Of a DNA stretch of 22,078 bases, positions 1 to 7,966 are shown piece by piece. Numbering within the stretch: the stretch's first letter is position 1; every line of letters starts with the position of its first letter. The notes under the pieces were generated by a model. It searched no databases, was not told the origin of the DNA, and was given only the letters and a program-made list of their open reading frames with translations. A program made the position numbers and the translations under genes. The DNA comes from JARKQH01 sp964631605 (GTDB taxonomy: Bacteria; Verrucomicrobiota; Verrucomicrobiia; Limisphaerales; UBA8199). The stretch lies in the NCBI GenBank assembly GCA_964631605.1, contig CAZVYG010000081.1, forward strand, positions 1-22,078, in the 5' to 3' direction.

Positions 1-1
1 G

Positions 2-1639
2 CGCCAGTACGTCATCATTGACGCCCCCGGCCACAAGGAGTTCCTCAAGAACATGGTCACCGGCGCCGCCAACGCCGAGGCCGCCCTGCTGCTCATTGAT
101 GCCCACGAGGGCGTCCAGGAAAACTCGCGCCGCCACGGCTACCTGCTCAACCTTCTGGGCATCCGCCAAATCGCCGTCCTGGTCAACAAAATGGACCTCG
201 AACAATACAGCCAGGCGCGCTTCGAACAGGTGCGCGAGGAATACCGGGCCTGGCTGAACACCATCGGCGTCGAACCAAAGCTGTTCATCCCCATCGCCGC
301 CAAACACGGCGACAACCTCGCCACCCTCAGCCCAAACATGCCCTGGTGGCAGGGCCCCACCGTGATCGAAGCCCTCGACTCCTTCCAGGTCGCCGAGCAG
401 CCCAAAAACCAGCCCCTCCGGTTCCCCATCCAGGACATCTACCGCTTCGACGAGCGCCGCATCCTCGCCGGCCGCATTGAATCCGGCACCCTGCGCGTCG
501 GCGACAAACTGGTTTTTTCGCCCACCGACAAAACCAGCACCGTCAAAACTATCGAACGCTGGAACGCCCCGCCCCGCGATTACGCGACCGCCGGGGAATC
601 CATCGGCATCACCCTGACCGAGCAGATCTTCGTCGCCCGAGGCGCCGTGGCCGCCCACGAAAGCGCCCCCCCCTATGAACTGTCGAGCTTCAAAGCCCGC
701 CTTTTCTGGCTCGGCCGCAAGCCGTTTGCCCCCGGCCGCACCTACAAACTCAAGCTGGCCACCCAGGAGGTCGAATGCTCCATCGAAAGCATCCATAAGG
801 TGATTGACGCCTCCACGCTGGAACCGGTGGCGCGCGAAGGCGCCCCGGCCGCTGTCCAACGCCACGAAGTGGCTGAACTCACCCTCCACACCCGCAAACC
901 CATCGCGTTCGACATTCACTCGGACATTGTGGCCACGGGCCGGTTTGTGATCGTGGATGGTTTCGACGTCTCGGGCGGCGGCATTATCGCCGCCGACAAT
1001 TACCCCCGCCGCACCCACGACGCGCACACCAAGAGCGACCATATCTATTGGAGCCGCGGCAAAGTCACCCGGGAGCAGCGCGAGCTGCGCAACGGCCACG
1101 TGGGGTGCGTCCTCTGGCTCACCGGCCTGTCCGGCTCCGGAAAGTCGAGCATTGCAACCGAGCTCGAACGCGAGCTCTTCAACCTCGGCCGCCATGCCTA
1201 CGTGCTGGACGGCGACAACATCCGCCACGGCCTCTGCTCCGACCTCGCTTTCTCGCCGAAGGACCGCACGGAGAACATCCGACGGGTAGGCGAAGTGGCC
1301 AAGCTGTTCGCCGATGCCGGCGTGATCTGCATCACCGCCTTCATCTCCCCCTACCGCGAAGACCGCGACCTGGTGCGCAAACTCATGCCCCAGGGGCGCT
1401 TCATCGAAGTCTTTGTCAACGCCCCCATCGAGGTGTGCGAACAACGCGACCCCAAGGGCCTCTACGCCAAGGCGCGCGCGAAGGAAATCAAGGAGTTCAC
1501 CGGCATCACCGCCCCGTACGAGCCCCCCCTCAACCCCGAAATCGAGCTCCGCACCGACCAGCTTTCCGTGGCCGAATCGGTCGCTCGCATCCTGGACTAC
1601 CTGCAGTTGCAGGACGCCGCCGCCACCTTCTCCATCTGA
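2..1639 (+). CDS. cysNC: Bifunctional sulfate adenylyltransferase subunit 1 / adenylylsulfate kinase (CysN-CysC fusion), 5'-truncated by window edge
   Basis: The frame is open from the first bases, so the true start lies upstream; 545 residues are visible. The N-terminal part is an EF-Tu-like GTPase: the G3 motif DAPGH is at about nt 20-34 and the G4 motif NKMD at about nt 185-196, followed by two beta-barrel domains. The C-terminal part, from about nt 1099, is an APS kinase with Walker A GLSGSGKSS at nt 1124-1150 and the family stretches DGDNIRHGL and FISPYREDRD. In this family, CysN with CysD makes APS from ATP and sulfate using GTP, and CysC phosphorylates APS to PAPS in the cytoplasm. About 100 N-terminal residues, including the P-loop, are missing. 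A cysD gene would be expected just upstream but cannot be seen. PAPS could serve sulfate reduction or sulfation; the window does not decide. Confidence 0.93.
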   Translation, partial: RQYVIIDAPGHKEFLKNMVTGAANAEAALLLIDAHEGVQENSRRHGYLLNLLGIRQIAVLVNKMDLEQYSQARFEQVREEYRAWLNTIGVEPKLFIPIAAKHGDNLATLSPNMPWWQGPTVIEALDSFQVAEQPKNQPLRFPIQDIYRFDERRILAGRIESGTLRVGDKLVFSPTDKTSTVKTIERWNAPPRDYATAGESIGITLTEQIFVARGAVAAHESAPPYELSSFKARLFWLGRKPFAPGRTYKLKLATQEVECSIESIHKVIDASTLEPVAREGAPAAVQRHEVAELTLHTRKPIAFDIHSDIVATGRFVIVDGFDVSGGGIIAADNYPRRTHDAHTKSDHIYWSRGKVTREQRELRNGHVGCVLWLTGLSGSGKSSIATELERELFNLGRHAYVLDGDNIRHGLCSDLAFSPKDRTENIRRVGEVAKLFADAGVICITAFISPYREDRDLVRKLMPQGRFIEVFVNAPIEVCEQRDPKGLYAKARAKEIKEFTGITAPYEPPLNPEIELRTDQLSVAESVARILDYLQLQDAAATFSI

Positions 1640-1693
1640 TCCCTGGCGCGATGCCGCCCTTGTCGCGGTTGGCGATGAGTCTCGCGCCGCCGC

Positions 1694-2521
1694 TCAGGCA
1701 GCCGGGTTCAGCAACCGCACCTCCCGTTGCGGGAACGGGATCGAAATGTTGCGGGCGCGGAATTCCTCCACCACCGCCTTGTTAATCTCCCCCATCGCCG
1801 GCCCGTATTCCTGCACCGGCACCCAGGGCTTGATCGCAATGTTGATCGAAGAATCGGACAGGACCGATACCCGCACCACTGGCGCGGGATCCTTCAGCAC
1901 GCTGGGCGTGCGTTGCAACACGTCGTTCACCGCTCCCAGCGCCGCGTTGAGATCCGTGCTGTAGGCCACCCCCACGATGACATCCAACTGCCGAATCTTT
2001 CCGTAGTTGTGCAAAATCTCGCCCACAATCTTGCGGTTGGGCACCACGATGCGGGACCGGTCCGGATGGCTCAACAGCGTGCTGAACAGTTCAATCGCCT
2101 CGACCCGTCCTTCGACTCCCGCCATCTCCACATACTCTCCCACGCGGAACGGACGGGTAAAGATGATGGTCAGCCCGGCGAACAAATTCCCCAGGATACC
2201 CTGCATCGCAAACGCCACGCCGGCGCCGGCAACACCCAGGCCGGCAATCAATGGCAGCAGTTGAATATCCAGATTCGTCAGCGCAATCAGCAGGAATAGC
2301 AACATCACCAGCATCCGCACCAGCCGCAGGATCAGTTGCCGCACCGGCGGCTCCAGCTCCAGCTTCCCCAGCCACCGCTCGCCGACGCCCGACACCCACC
2401 GCGCCGCGAAAAAACCGCCCACCATGATCAGAACCGCCACCAGCACCTTCGGCCCATACTGCATGCTGAGGTCAATGGCCTTTTCCTTCGCATGTTCGAT
2501 CGCTGCAAATTGATTTGTCAT
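1694..2521 (-). CDS. mscS: Small-conductance mechanosensitive channel (MscS family)
   Basis: The 275-residue product is close to the 286 of E. coli MscS. It has three hydrophobic segments (about residues 24-44, 65-86 and 89-117). The third is the Gly/Ala-rich pore helix, GLGVAGAGVAFAMQGILGN, followed by the family's LFAGLTIIFTRPFRVGEYVE. A cytoplasmic beta/alpha domain follows and ends in IPFPQREVRL, equivalent to the IPYPQ motif near the MscS C-terminus. The family forms inner-membrane heptamers that open on membrane tension during hypo-osmotic shock. The gene is convergent with cysNC (54-nt gap) and divergent from the beta-helix gene. Reading the minus strand, a weak TTGGGC-N17-TAATTT pair (2568-2540) could be its promoter. 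The start is the only plausible ATG before the first membrane segment. Confidence 0.93.
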   Translation of the reverse strand: MTNQFAAIEHAKEKAIDLSMQYGPKVLVAVLIMVGGFFAARWVSGVGERWLGKLELEPPVRQLILRLVRMLVMLLFLLIALTNLDIQLLPLIAGLGVAGAGVAFAMQGILGNLFAGLTIIFTRPFRVGEYVEMAGVEGRVEAIELFSTLLSHPDRSRIVVPNRKIVGEILHNYGKIRQLDVIVGVAYSTDLNAALGAVNDVLQRTPSVLKDPAPVVRVSVLSDSSINIAIKPWVPVQEYGPAMGEINKAVVEEFRARNISIPFPQREVRLLNPAA

Positions 2522-2634
2522 AAGTTTCGCCTTGGCCGCAAATTACCGCCTCGCTCCCCCAAGCCCAAGCCTGAAAATGCACGAACCCCGCCCCCTGCAA
2601 TCCTTCGTCTGCCCGATTGAGTGCGCCTATTTGC

Positions 2635-2664
2635 TTGTCCGGCGGGGGCTCGGTGCGTATTATT
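2635..2664 (+). promoter_or_regulatory. Candidate sigma-70-type promoter for the beta-helix gene
   Basis: TTGTCC at 2635-2640 (4/6 to consensus), an 18-nt spacer and TATTAT at 2659-2664 (5/6) lie just upstream of the ATG at 2688. A Shine-Dalgarno-like GAAGG at 2678-2682 sits 5 nt before that ATG. Together they favour 2688 over the in-frame ATG at 2532, which lies upstream of this promoter. Confidence 0.45.
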
Positions 2665-2687
2665 CTGCCGTCCTGCTGAAGGCTATT

Positions 2688-5459
2688 ATGTTGTCTGACT
2701 GTCTCTTGCGGGGGCCGGTGTGCGGCCGCGTTGCCTGTGGCTTTTACCTCCTGCTTTGGCTGGCATCGCCGGCGACCCCCCTGCTTTGGGGGGCGACGTT
2801 CACGGTCACGAACCTGAACGACTCGGGGGCGGGATCGTTGCGCCAGGCGCTGCTCAATGCCAACGCGACTCCGGGCCTGGACCTGATCCAGTTCAACCTC
2901 CCGGGTGGAGGCCCCCACACCCTCGCGCCCTTATCCGCCCTCCCCGACCTCACCGACCCGGTGGTGATTGATGGCACCTCGCAACCGGGCTATGCCGGGA
3001 CGCCGGTGGTCGAAATCTCCGGCGCCAACGCCGGGCCGGGCCCGGGCCTGCGCCTGCTGGCCGGAGGATCCACGGTGAAGGGCCTGGCGATCAACCGCTT
3101 CACCGGCGACGGCATCCGGATCGAAGGACCGGGCACCAATGTCCTCACCGGCAATTTCATCGGCACCGACCCGGGCGGCGCCTTGGGCCGCGGCAACCAG
3201 GCCGGCATCCTCGTGCTGCAATCCCAGGGCAACCTGATCGGCGGCGTCACCGCGTCCAACCGCAACCTGGTCGCCGCGAACCGGGACGCGGGCATTTACC
3301 TGCTCAATGCCAACGGCAACGTGATCCAGGGCAATTACGTCGGAACAACCGCCGCCGGGACCGCCGCGCTGGGCAACACCAATCACGGCATCCTGTTGCT
3401 GGACAGCTCGGCCAACCTCGTGGGCGGCGCTGCCGCCGGCGCCCGCAATGTCGTGTCCGCCAACCGCGGCAGTGGCATTTATCTTTACGGCGCGGGCGCC
3501 AGTTCCAACCGCATCGAAGGCAATTATGTCGGAACCGACGCCGGCGGCGCCTTGCGCCTGGGCAATGCCGACGACGGCATTTCGGTCTTGAACGCGGCGC
3601 AAAATATCATCGGCGGGACCAACGCCGGCAGCGGCAACGTGGTGTCGGGCAACGGCCGCAGCGGGATCGCCTTCGAGGGGCAACAGGCTGCGTTCAACCA
3701 GGTCCAAGGGAATCTGATTGGCACCACCGCGACCGGCACGGCTTCGCTGAGCAACACCTTTGCCGGCGTGACCTTCACCAGCGCGCAGAGCAACCTCGTC
3801 GGCGGTTATTCCGCCGCGGCCCGAAATGTGATTTCGGGTAATGGACAGGACGGGATTTACCTGAACACCAACAGCGTGGGCAACACCGTTGCCGGCAATT
3901 ACATCGGCACCGGCATTGCGGGCAATGCCATCCTCACCAACCGCTACAATGGCATTACCCTGCGCAGCGCGCACGGGAACCTGATCGGCGGCGCCGCGCC
4001 GGGGGCGGGAAACGTCATTTCCGGCAACGGTTTCTACGGGGTTTATCTCGTGTCCGGCGCGTCGGAAAACGTGGTGCAAGGCAACTTGATCGGCACGGAT
4101 TTCTCCGGCCGCACCCCCTTGGGCAACAAGGTGGCGGGGGTGCGCATCGAATCCCCAGCCAATCTCGTCGGCGGCCCTGACCCCGGCGCGGGCAACGTCA
4201 TTTCAGCCAACGGCACCAACGGGGTTTACCTCTATGACGCCAACGCCCGGAGCAATCGCATTCAGGGCAATTACATCGGCACCGCCCTGGGCGGAACCAA
4301 CCGCCTCGGCAACGGCATCGGCGGCGGCATGGTCCTCTCCGCCGCCCCCGCCAATCTCATCGGCGGGACCGCGCCCGGCGCGGGCAATGTCATCTCCGCC
4401 AACGGCAACTCCGCCATTTACCTCGCCGAAAGCGGCGCCGCCGGGAACACGATCCAGGGCAATCGAATCGGCACGGATGTCCACGGCCAGACGGCCATGG
4501 GAAACCTCTTCGAGGGCATCTTTGCCAACGGCGCGGTCAGCAACCTTATCGGCGGCGACCTCCCCGGCGCGGGAAACCTGATCTCCGGCAACGGGGCCAG
4601 CGGCATCTGGCTTTACAAAGCCTCCTGGACAACACTCCAGGGCAATCTGATCGGGACCAAGGCGGATGGCATCTCCCCACTGGGCAACGCCTGGGCCGCC
4701 ATTGACTGCGACACCGGCTCGACCAACAACCTGATCGGCGGCATCGGCCCGGCTGGAAACCGGGTTGCCTTCAGCCAGGGCGGCTATGCCGGCGTCCGCG
4801 TCCGCACCGGCGCCACCGCCAACCGCATCCTGGGCAACGCCATCTTCTCGAATGCCTCCCTCGGCATTGACCTCGGCGCCGCCGGCGTCACCGCCAATGA
4901 CGCCTGTGACACCGACACCGGCGCCAACCGCCTCCAGAATTTCCCCGTCCTGACCCAGGCCTTCAGCGGAACCGCCACCGCCCTTCGCGGTTCACTCAAC
5001 AGCACCGCCAACAATCCCTTCCTCGTCCAGTTCTTCGCCAGCCCCGCCTGTGACAGTGCCGGCAACGGCGAAGGCAGCCTTTTCCTAGGCGAAACCACTT
5101 TTTCGACCAGCCCAAGCTGCACCGCCACCTTCAGTCTCACCCTCCCAGTCGCGGTTCCTGTGGGTTACGTGATCACCGCCACCGCCACGGACGCTTCCGG
5201 CAACACCTCCGAGTTTTCCCCCTGCCAGCCGGTGGCGCCGCTGCCGACCCTCGACATCAGCCTGCCCTCGCCTCAACAATTGCGGCTGGCCTGGACCAAC
5301 ACCGCCACCGGCTTTACCCTCCGCCAAACGGACAGCCTCACCCCCCCGATCCAATGGTCTCCCGTCACCAATACCCCCGCCAGCCTGAACGGCCAGTGGG
5401 TCGTCACCCTGCCCGTCACGGCTGCCACCAACCGTTTCTTCGCCCTTCAGTTCGAGTAA
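2688..5459 (+). CDS. Secreted right-handed beta-helix repeat protein with nine tandem 62-residue repeats
   Basis: From ATG 2688 the product has 923 residues. An in-frame ATG at 2532 would add 52 residues before the signal peptide and lies upstream of the likely promoter. A hydrophobic signal (FYLLLWLASPATPLLWG) precedes TFTVTNLNDSGAGSLRQAL, typical of secreted PVC/Bacteroidota beta-helix proteins. Codons 3138-4820 encode nine tandem repeats averaging 62 residues, each reading roughly N-x-I-Q-G-N-Y-I-G-T-D ... L-G-N ... G-I ... N-L-I-G-G ... G-A-G-N-V-I-S-G-N-G ... G-I-Y-L. A half-repeat (NRILGNAIFSNASLGIDLG) caps the stack. Next come a cysteine-containing beta-sandwich-like part and a C-terminal module with WSPVTNTP and NRFFALQFE, common at the end of exported verrucomicrobial proteins. 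No catalytic residues were identified; binding, adhesion or polysaccharide lyase activity are all possible. It is probably exported. Confidence 0.88.
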   Translation: MLSDCLLRGPVCGRVACGFYLLLWLASPATPLLWGATFTVTNLNDSGAGSLRQALLNANATPGLDLIQFNLPGGGPHTLAPLSALPDLTDPVVIDGTSQPGYAGTPVVEISGANAGPGPGLRLLAGGSTVKGLAINRFTGDGIRIEGPGTNVLTGNFIGTDPGGALGRGNQAGILVLQSQGNLIGGVTASNRNLVAANRDAGIYLLNANGNVIQGNYVGTTAAGTAALGNTNHGILLLDSSANLVGGAAAGARNVVSANRGSGIYLYGAGASSNRIEGNYVGTDAGGALRLGNADDGISVLNAAQNIIGGTNAGSGNVVSGNGRSGIAFEGQQAAFNQVQGNLIGTTATGTASLSNTFAGVTFTSAQSNLVGGYSAAARNVISGNGQDGIYLNTNSVGNTVAGNYIGTGIAGNAILTNRYNGITLRSAHGNLIGGAAPGAGNVISGNGFYGVYLVSGASENVVQGNLIGTDFSGRTPLGNKVAGVRIESPANLVGGPDPGAGNVISANGTNGVYLYDANARSNRIQGNYIGTALGGTNRLGNGIGGGMVLSAAPANLIGGTAPGAGNVISANGNSAIYLAESGAAGNTIQGNRIGTDVHGQTAMGNLFEGIFANGAVSNLIGGDLPGAGNLISGNGASGIWLYKASWTTLQGNLIGTKADGISPLGNAWAAIDCDTGSTNNLIGGIGPAGNRVAFSQGGYAGVRVRTGATANRILGNAIFSNASLGIDLGAAGVTANDACDTDTGANRLQNFPVLTQAFSGTATALRGSLNSTANNPFLVQFFASPACDSAGNGEGSLFLGETTFSTSPSCTATFSLTLPVAVPVGYVITATATDASGNTSEFSPCQPVAPLPTLDISLPSPQQLRLAWTNTATGFTLRQTDSLTPPIQWSPVTNTPASLNGQWVVTLPVTAATNRFFALQFE
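3138..4820 (+). repeat. Nine tandem about 187-bp coding repeats within the beta-helix gene
   Basis: Each unit encodes about 62 residues and starts at a codon series for N-x-[IV]-x-G-N. The units are clearly homologous at protein level but diverged at DNA level, so the array looks old rather than freshly expanded. Best-conserved pieces are IGT/VGT near the start, N-[LI]-[IV]-G-G in the middle and G-N-V-[IV]-S-[AG]-N near the end. The eighth and ninth units are the most degenerate. Confidence 0.85.
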
Positions 5460-5489
5460 ACAAAACCGTTCCGAAAGCCTTCCTCCCCC

Positions 5490-5518
5490 TTGCCGCCGGC
5501 CCTGCAAGGCAGTAGGCT
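5490..5518 (+). promoter_or_regulatory. Candidate promoter of the hisJ-like gene, leaderless geometry
   Basis: TTGCCG (5490-5495), exactly 17 nt, then TAGGCT (5513-5518). The -10-like hexamer ends 6 nt before the ATG at 5525, so transcription would begin at or very near the start codon. No Shine-Dalgarno sequence precedes the ATG. A perfect inverted repeat, CCTTGC (5488-5493) and GCAAGG (5504-5509), covers most of the -35 element and part of the spacer. Confidence 0.45.
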
Positions 5519-5524
5519 CCCCGC

Positions 5525-6325
5525 ATGCGAGTTCCGGCCGATTATCACATGCACACTCCGCTGTGCCGCCATGCCGCGGGTGAACCCATCGAATACGCCG
5601 CCCAAGCCGTCAAACTCGGCTTCGATGAAATCGGGTTCTCCGACCACAGCCCCATGCCACAGGATGATTTTGATGACTGGCGAATGCGCGACGCCGACCT
5701 CGATCTCTACGTCGAAAAGGTCCGCCACGCCCAACGCGCCTTTCCCAACCTCACCATCAAACTGGCCCTCGAGGTGGATTACCTCCCCGGCCAGGAGCAA
5801 TGGATTCGCCACCTGACCGCCCGCCATCCCTGGGACTACCTTATCGGCTCGGTGCATTACGTCTCCGACTCCTGGGCCATTGACAACCCGCTCATGCTCT
5901 CCACTTGGAAAAGCCGCGACCCCTTCGAGGTCTGGACCGCCTATTTCGAGCGCCTGACCCTGGCCGCCGAGTCCGGCCTGTTTGACATCATCGGCCATAC
6001 CGACCTGTGCAAACGGTTCTGCTTCTATCCCACCCAGGACTGCGCCGCCCTGTACGACCGATTCCTCGAGGCGGCCGGCAGGCACGGTGTTGCCATCGAA
6101 ATCAACACCGCTGGACTCCGCAAGGATTGCCGCGAAATCTACCCCAGCCCCGCCATTCTCGAGCGCGCCGCCAAACACGGCGTCCGCATCACCTTCGGCT
6201 CCGACGCCCATGCGCCCGCTGAAGTCGGCCTGAACTTCGCCGAAGCGGTCGCCCTCGCCCGTTCCAACGGCTACACCCACTGTTGCCGCTTCACCCAGCG
6301 CCGCTGCCAAACCGTTCCCATTTGA
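5525..6325 (+). CDS. hisJ: PHP-domain histidinol-phosphatase (HisJ-like)
   Basis: The 266-residue protein has the metal-site motifs of the PHP family in order: H-x-H at residues 8 and 10 (DYHMHTPLCRH, with H16), D40-H41 (FSDHSP), E83 (LALEVDY), H111 (GSVHYV), H158 (DIIGHTD) and D227/H229 (FGSDAHAP). Length and motif order fit the HisJ/HisK histidinol-phosphatase subfamily, which removes phosphate from L-histidinol phosphate in the penultimate part of histidine synthesis. Other PHP phosphoesterases are possible because no his gene is nearby. The ATG has no Shine-Dalgarno sequence but a promoter-like element ends 6 nt upstream. It follows the beta-helix gene by 65 nt and precedes the DUF1080 gene by 42 nt. 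Confidence 0.85.
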   Translation: MRVPADYHMHTPLCRHAAGEPIEYAAQAVKLGFDEIGFSDHSPMPQDDFDDWRMRDADLDLYVEKVRHAQRAFPNLTIKLALEVDYLPGQEQWIRHLTARHPWDYLIGSVHYVSDSWAIDNPLMLSTWKSRDPFEVWTAYFERLTLAAESGLFDIIGHTDLCKRFCFYPTQDCAALYDRFLEAAGRHGVAIEINTAGLRKDCREIYPSPAILERAAKHGVRITFGSDAHAPAEVGLNFAEAVALARSNGYTHCCRFTQRRCQTVPI

Positions 6326-6367
6326 GTCTTTCTTTCGGCCGGCAATCGGCCATACTCACCCGCACGT

Positions 6368-7051
6368 ATGCGCAAACCGACTCTGATTCTCTCGCTCGCC
6401 GCCGCCTGCCTCGCGCTGATGGCCACTGGATGTTGGACGCCGGGCAAATACGAGGTCAAAACCGAGCTGTTCAATGGCAAAGATCTCGCGGGCTGGAAAT
6501 ATGTGCTGGCTGATCCCCAGGTCCGAATGGACCAGGTTTGGAGTGTGAAGGATGGGATTCTTACCTGCCAGGGCGACCCGGTCGGGTTCCTCTTCACCGA
6601 ACCCGAGACCACCAATTTCCGGCTGATCGTTGAGTACCGTTGGGCGCCGGATGCCAAGCCCGGCAACAGCGGCATTTTCTCCCGCATCCACGGCACCCTT
6701 CAACCCCTGCCCCCCGCGGTGGAAGTTCAGCTCAAGCACGGCAGCGCCGGGGACGTGCTCGGACTGCAAGGCACCCAGGTCGCCGGCGGCCAGGAGCGTT
6801 TCTTCGAGGTCAAAAAGCATGCGCTGGCCGGGGACATCGCCGGTGTCAAGGCCCTTGCCAACAACGAGAAACCCGCGGGGGAATGGAACCAGGTCGAGAT
6901 CCTGGCCGAGGGCCCGCGCTATCAAGTGAAGATGAACGGCAAACTGGTCAACGACGTTGCCGGGGTCGAGGTCGTGCCGGGCCGCATTGGGTTGCAGTCC
7001 GAAGGCGGCGTCATTCAGTTCCGACGCGTCGCCCTCTACCGCTTGTTCTGA
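6368..7051 (+). CDS. DUF1080 (3-keto-disaccharide hydrolase-type) lipoprotein
   Basis: The 227-residue product begins with a lipoprotein signal; the probable lipidated cysteine is C22 in LMATGC (Ala at -3 is slightly off consensus). The body is a single concanavalin-like beta-sandwich of the DUF1080 type: FNGKDLAGWKY near the start, VWSVKDGILTCQGDP, FRLIVEYRWAPDAKPGNSGIFSR in the core, and GRIGLQSEGGVIQFRRVALYRL at the end. These domains are very common in Planctomycetota and Verrucomicrobiota, and some members hydrolyse 3-keto-glycosides. It is probably anchored facing the periplasm or surface, acting on sugars; the substrate is unknown. No good ribosome binding site is seen; CATACT (6351-6356) lies 11 nt before the ATG. 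Confidence 0.85.
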   Translation: MRKPTLILSLAAACLALMATGCWTPGKYEVKTELFNGKDLAGWKYVLADPQVRMDQVWSVKDGILTCQGDPVGFLFTEPETTNFRLIVEYRWAPDAKPGNSGIFSRIHGTLQPLPPAVEVQLKHGSAGDVLGLQGTQVAGGQERFFEVKKHALAGDIAGVKALANNEKPAGEWNQVEILAEGPRYQVKMNGKLVNDVAGVEVVPGRIGLQSEGGVIQFRRVALYRLF

Positions 7052-7089
7052 CGGGGCCGTTGTGCTGGAGGGGGCGAACCCCGCGGCGG

Positions 7090-7818
7090 TCAATCCGCCA
7101 CGGCCAGGTCCATGTCCCGCGTATAGTAAAGAATTCGTCCGCAGTTGGTGCAGGTGACCACTTCCTGCTGAGCCTGGCACGTGACCATGATCTGCGCCGG
7201 CAAACGCATGTGGCACCCCCCACACACCCCGTGTTGCACCCCGACCACCACGTTCTCTCCCTTGCTCCGCACCAGCCGCTCATAACGCGCCCGCACGCTC
7301 TCCTCCACCGCCGCGGCAAGCTCCTCCCGGTTCCGCTCCAGCTCCGCCAGTTCCTTCCGGAGATTGGCCTCGCGCGCGTCCAACTGCGCCAACTGCTCTT
7401 CCATGAGTTTTTTTGACGCGGTGGCCGCCTCGGTCGCGCGCAGCACTTCCTTTTGCGCCGCTTCCGCCTGCTCCATGATTTCGAGCTCGCGGTCCTCGAT
7501 CTTGCGGATGTCTTCCTTGCACATCTCGATCTCGTGCGCCAGCGCCCGATATTCCTCGTTCTTCCGGGTCTGCAACTGCTGGTTGGCGTAACGCTCGATT
7601 TGCTTCTTCTTGCCCTCGACTTCCAGTTCCAGCTCCTTGCGGCTCGCTTCCAACTGCCGCACCCGCGTTTTTGCATTCTCCAGCGCCGTCTGCGCCCTCG
7701 CCGCCCGCGCGCCAAACTCCTGCCGCTGCGGCTCGATGTGCGCCAGCTCCGCCCGCACCCGGCGAATCCGCCCATCCCGATCCTGGAGAATTAAGAGTTT
7801 TTCAATCGCATCCAACAT
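7090..7818 (-). CDS. Coiled-coil protein with C-terminal C4 zinc ribbon (COG1579 / CT398-like)
   Basis: The 242-residue protein is almost wholly charged heptad-like helix (about residues 1-180), an antiparallel coiled coil rich in Glu, Arg, Lys and Ala. It contains the family segment QLQTRKNEEYRALAHEIE at residues 81-98. A compact zinc ribbon follows, with C199-x2-C202 (CGGCHMRLP) and C223-x2-C226 (CTNCGRILYY). This is the architecture of COG1579: CT398 of Chlamydia, linked to sigma-54 and secretion-system proteins, and HP0958/FlgZ of Helicobacter. A cytoplasmic adaptor role is likely, but the partner here is unknown. It is convergent with the DUF1080 gene (38-nt gap) and divergent from htrA across 148 nt. 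Confidence 0.85.
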   Translation of the reverse strand: MLDAIEKLLILQDRDGRIRRVRAELAHIEPQRQEFGARAARAQTALENAKTRVRQLEASRKELELEVEGKKKQIERYANQQLQTRKNEEYRALAHEIEMCKEDIRKIEDRELEIMEQAEAAQKEVLRATEAATASKKLMEEQLAQLDAREANLRKELAELERNREELAAAVEESVRARYERLVRSKGENVVVGVQHGVCGGCHMRLPAQIMVTCQAQQEVVTCTNCGRILYYTRDMDLAVAD

Positions 7819-7966
7819 GTCAGTTTTTCCAGCTTGAGAGGCTATCCACCCGGTCGGCTTAAGTCAATCCGCCGAATCCGGCGATTCCAGAATTGGCGGC
7901 CAGGCCCAATCCGGTCTATGTTTTGCCCACGAAACTGCTGTTCGCAGGCTGCGACAGCTTCATCGC

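Noticed and set aside
1645..1688. GGCGCGA/TCGCGCC inverted repeat between cysNC and mscS as a bidirectional terminator
   Set aside because: The arms are 7 bp with 30 nt between them and there is no T-run on either side; weak support.
2532..2687. Longer start for the beta-helix protein
   Set aside because: The extra 52 residues precede a normal signal peptide. A promoter and Shine-Dalgarno sequence fit ATG 2688.
2931..4079. 382-codon minus-strand frame opposite the beta-helix gene
   Set aside because: It is an antisense shadow of the repeats; it contains no recognisable domain and the plus-strand protein is clear.
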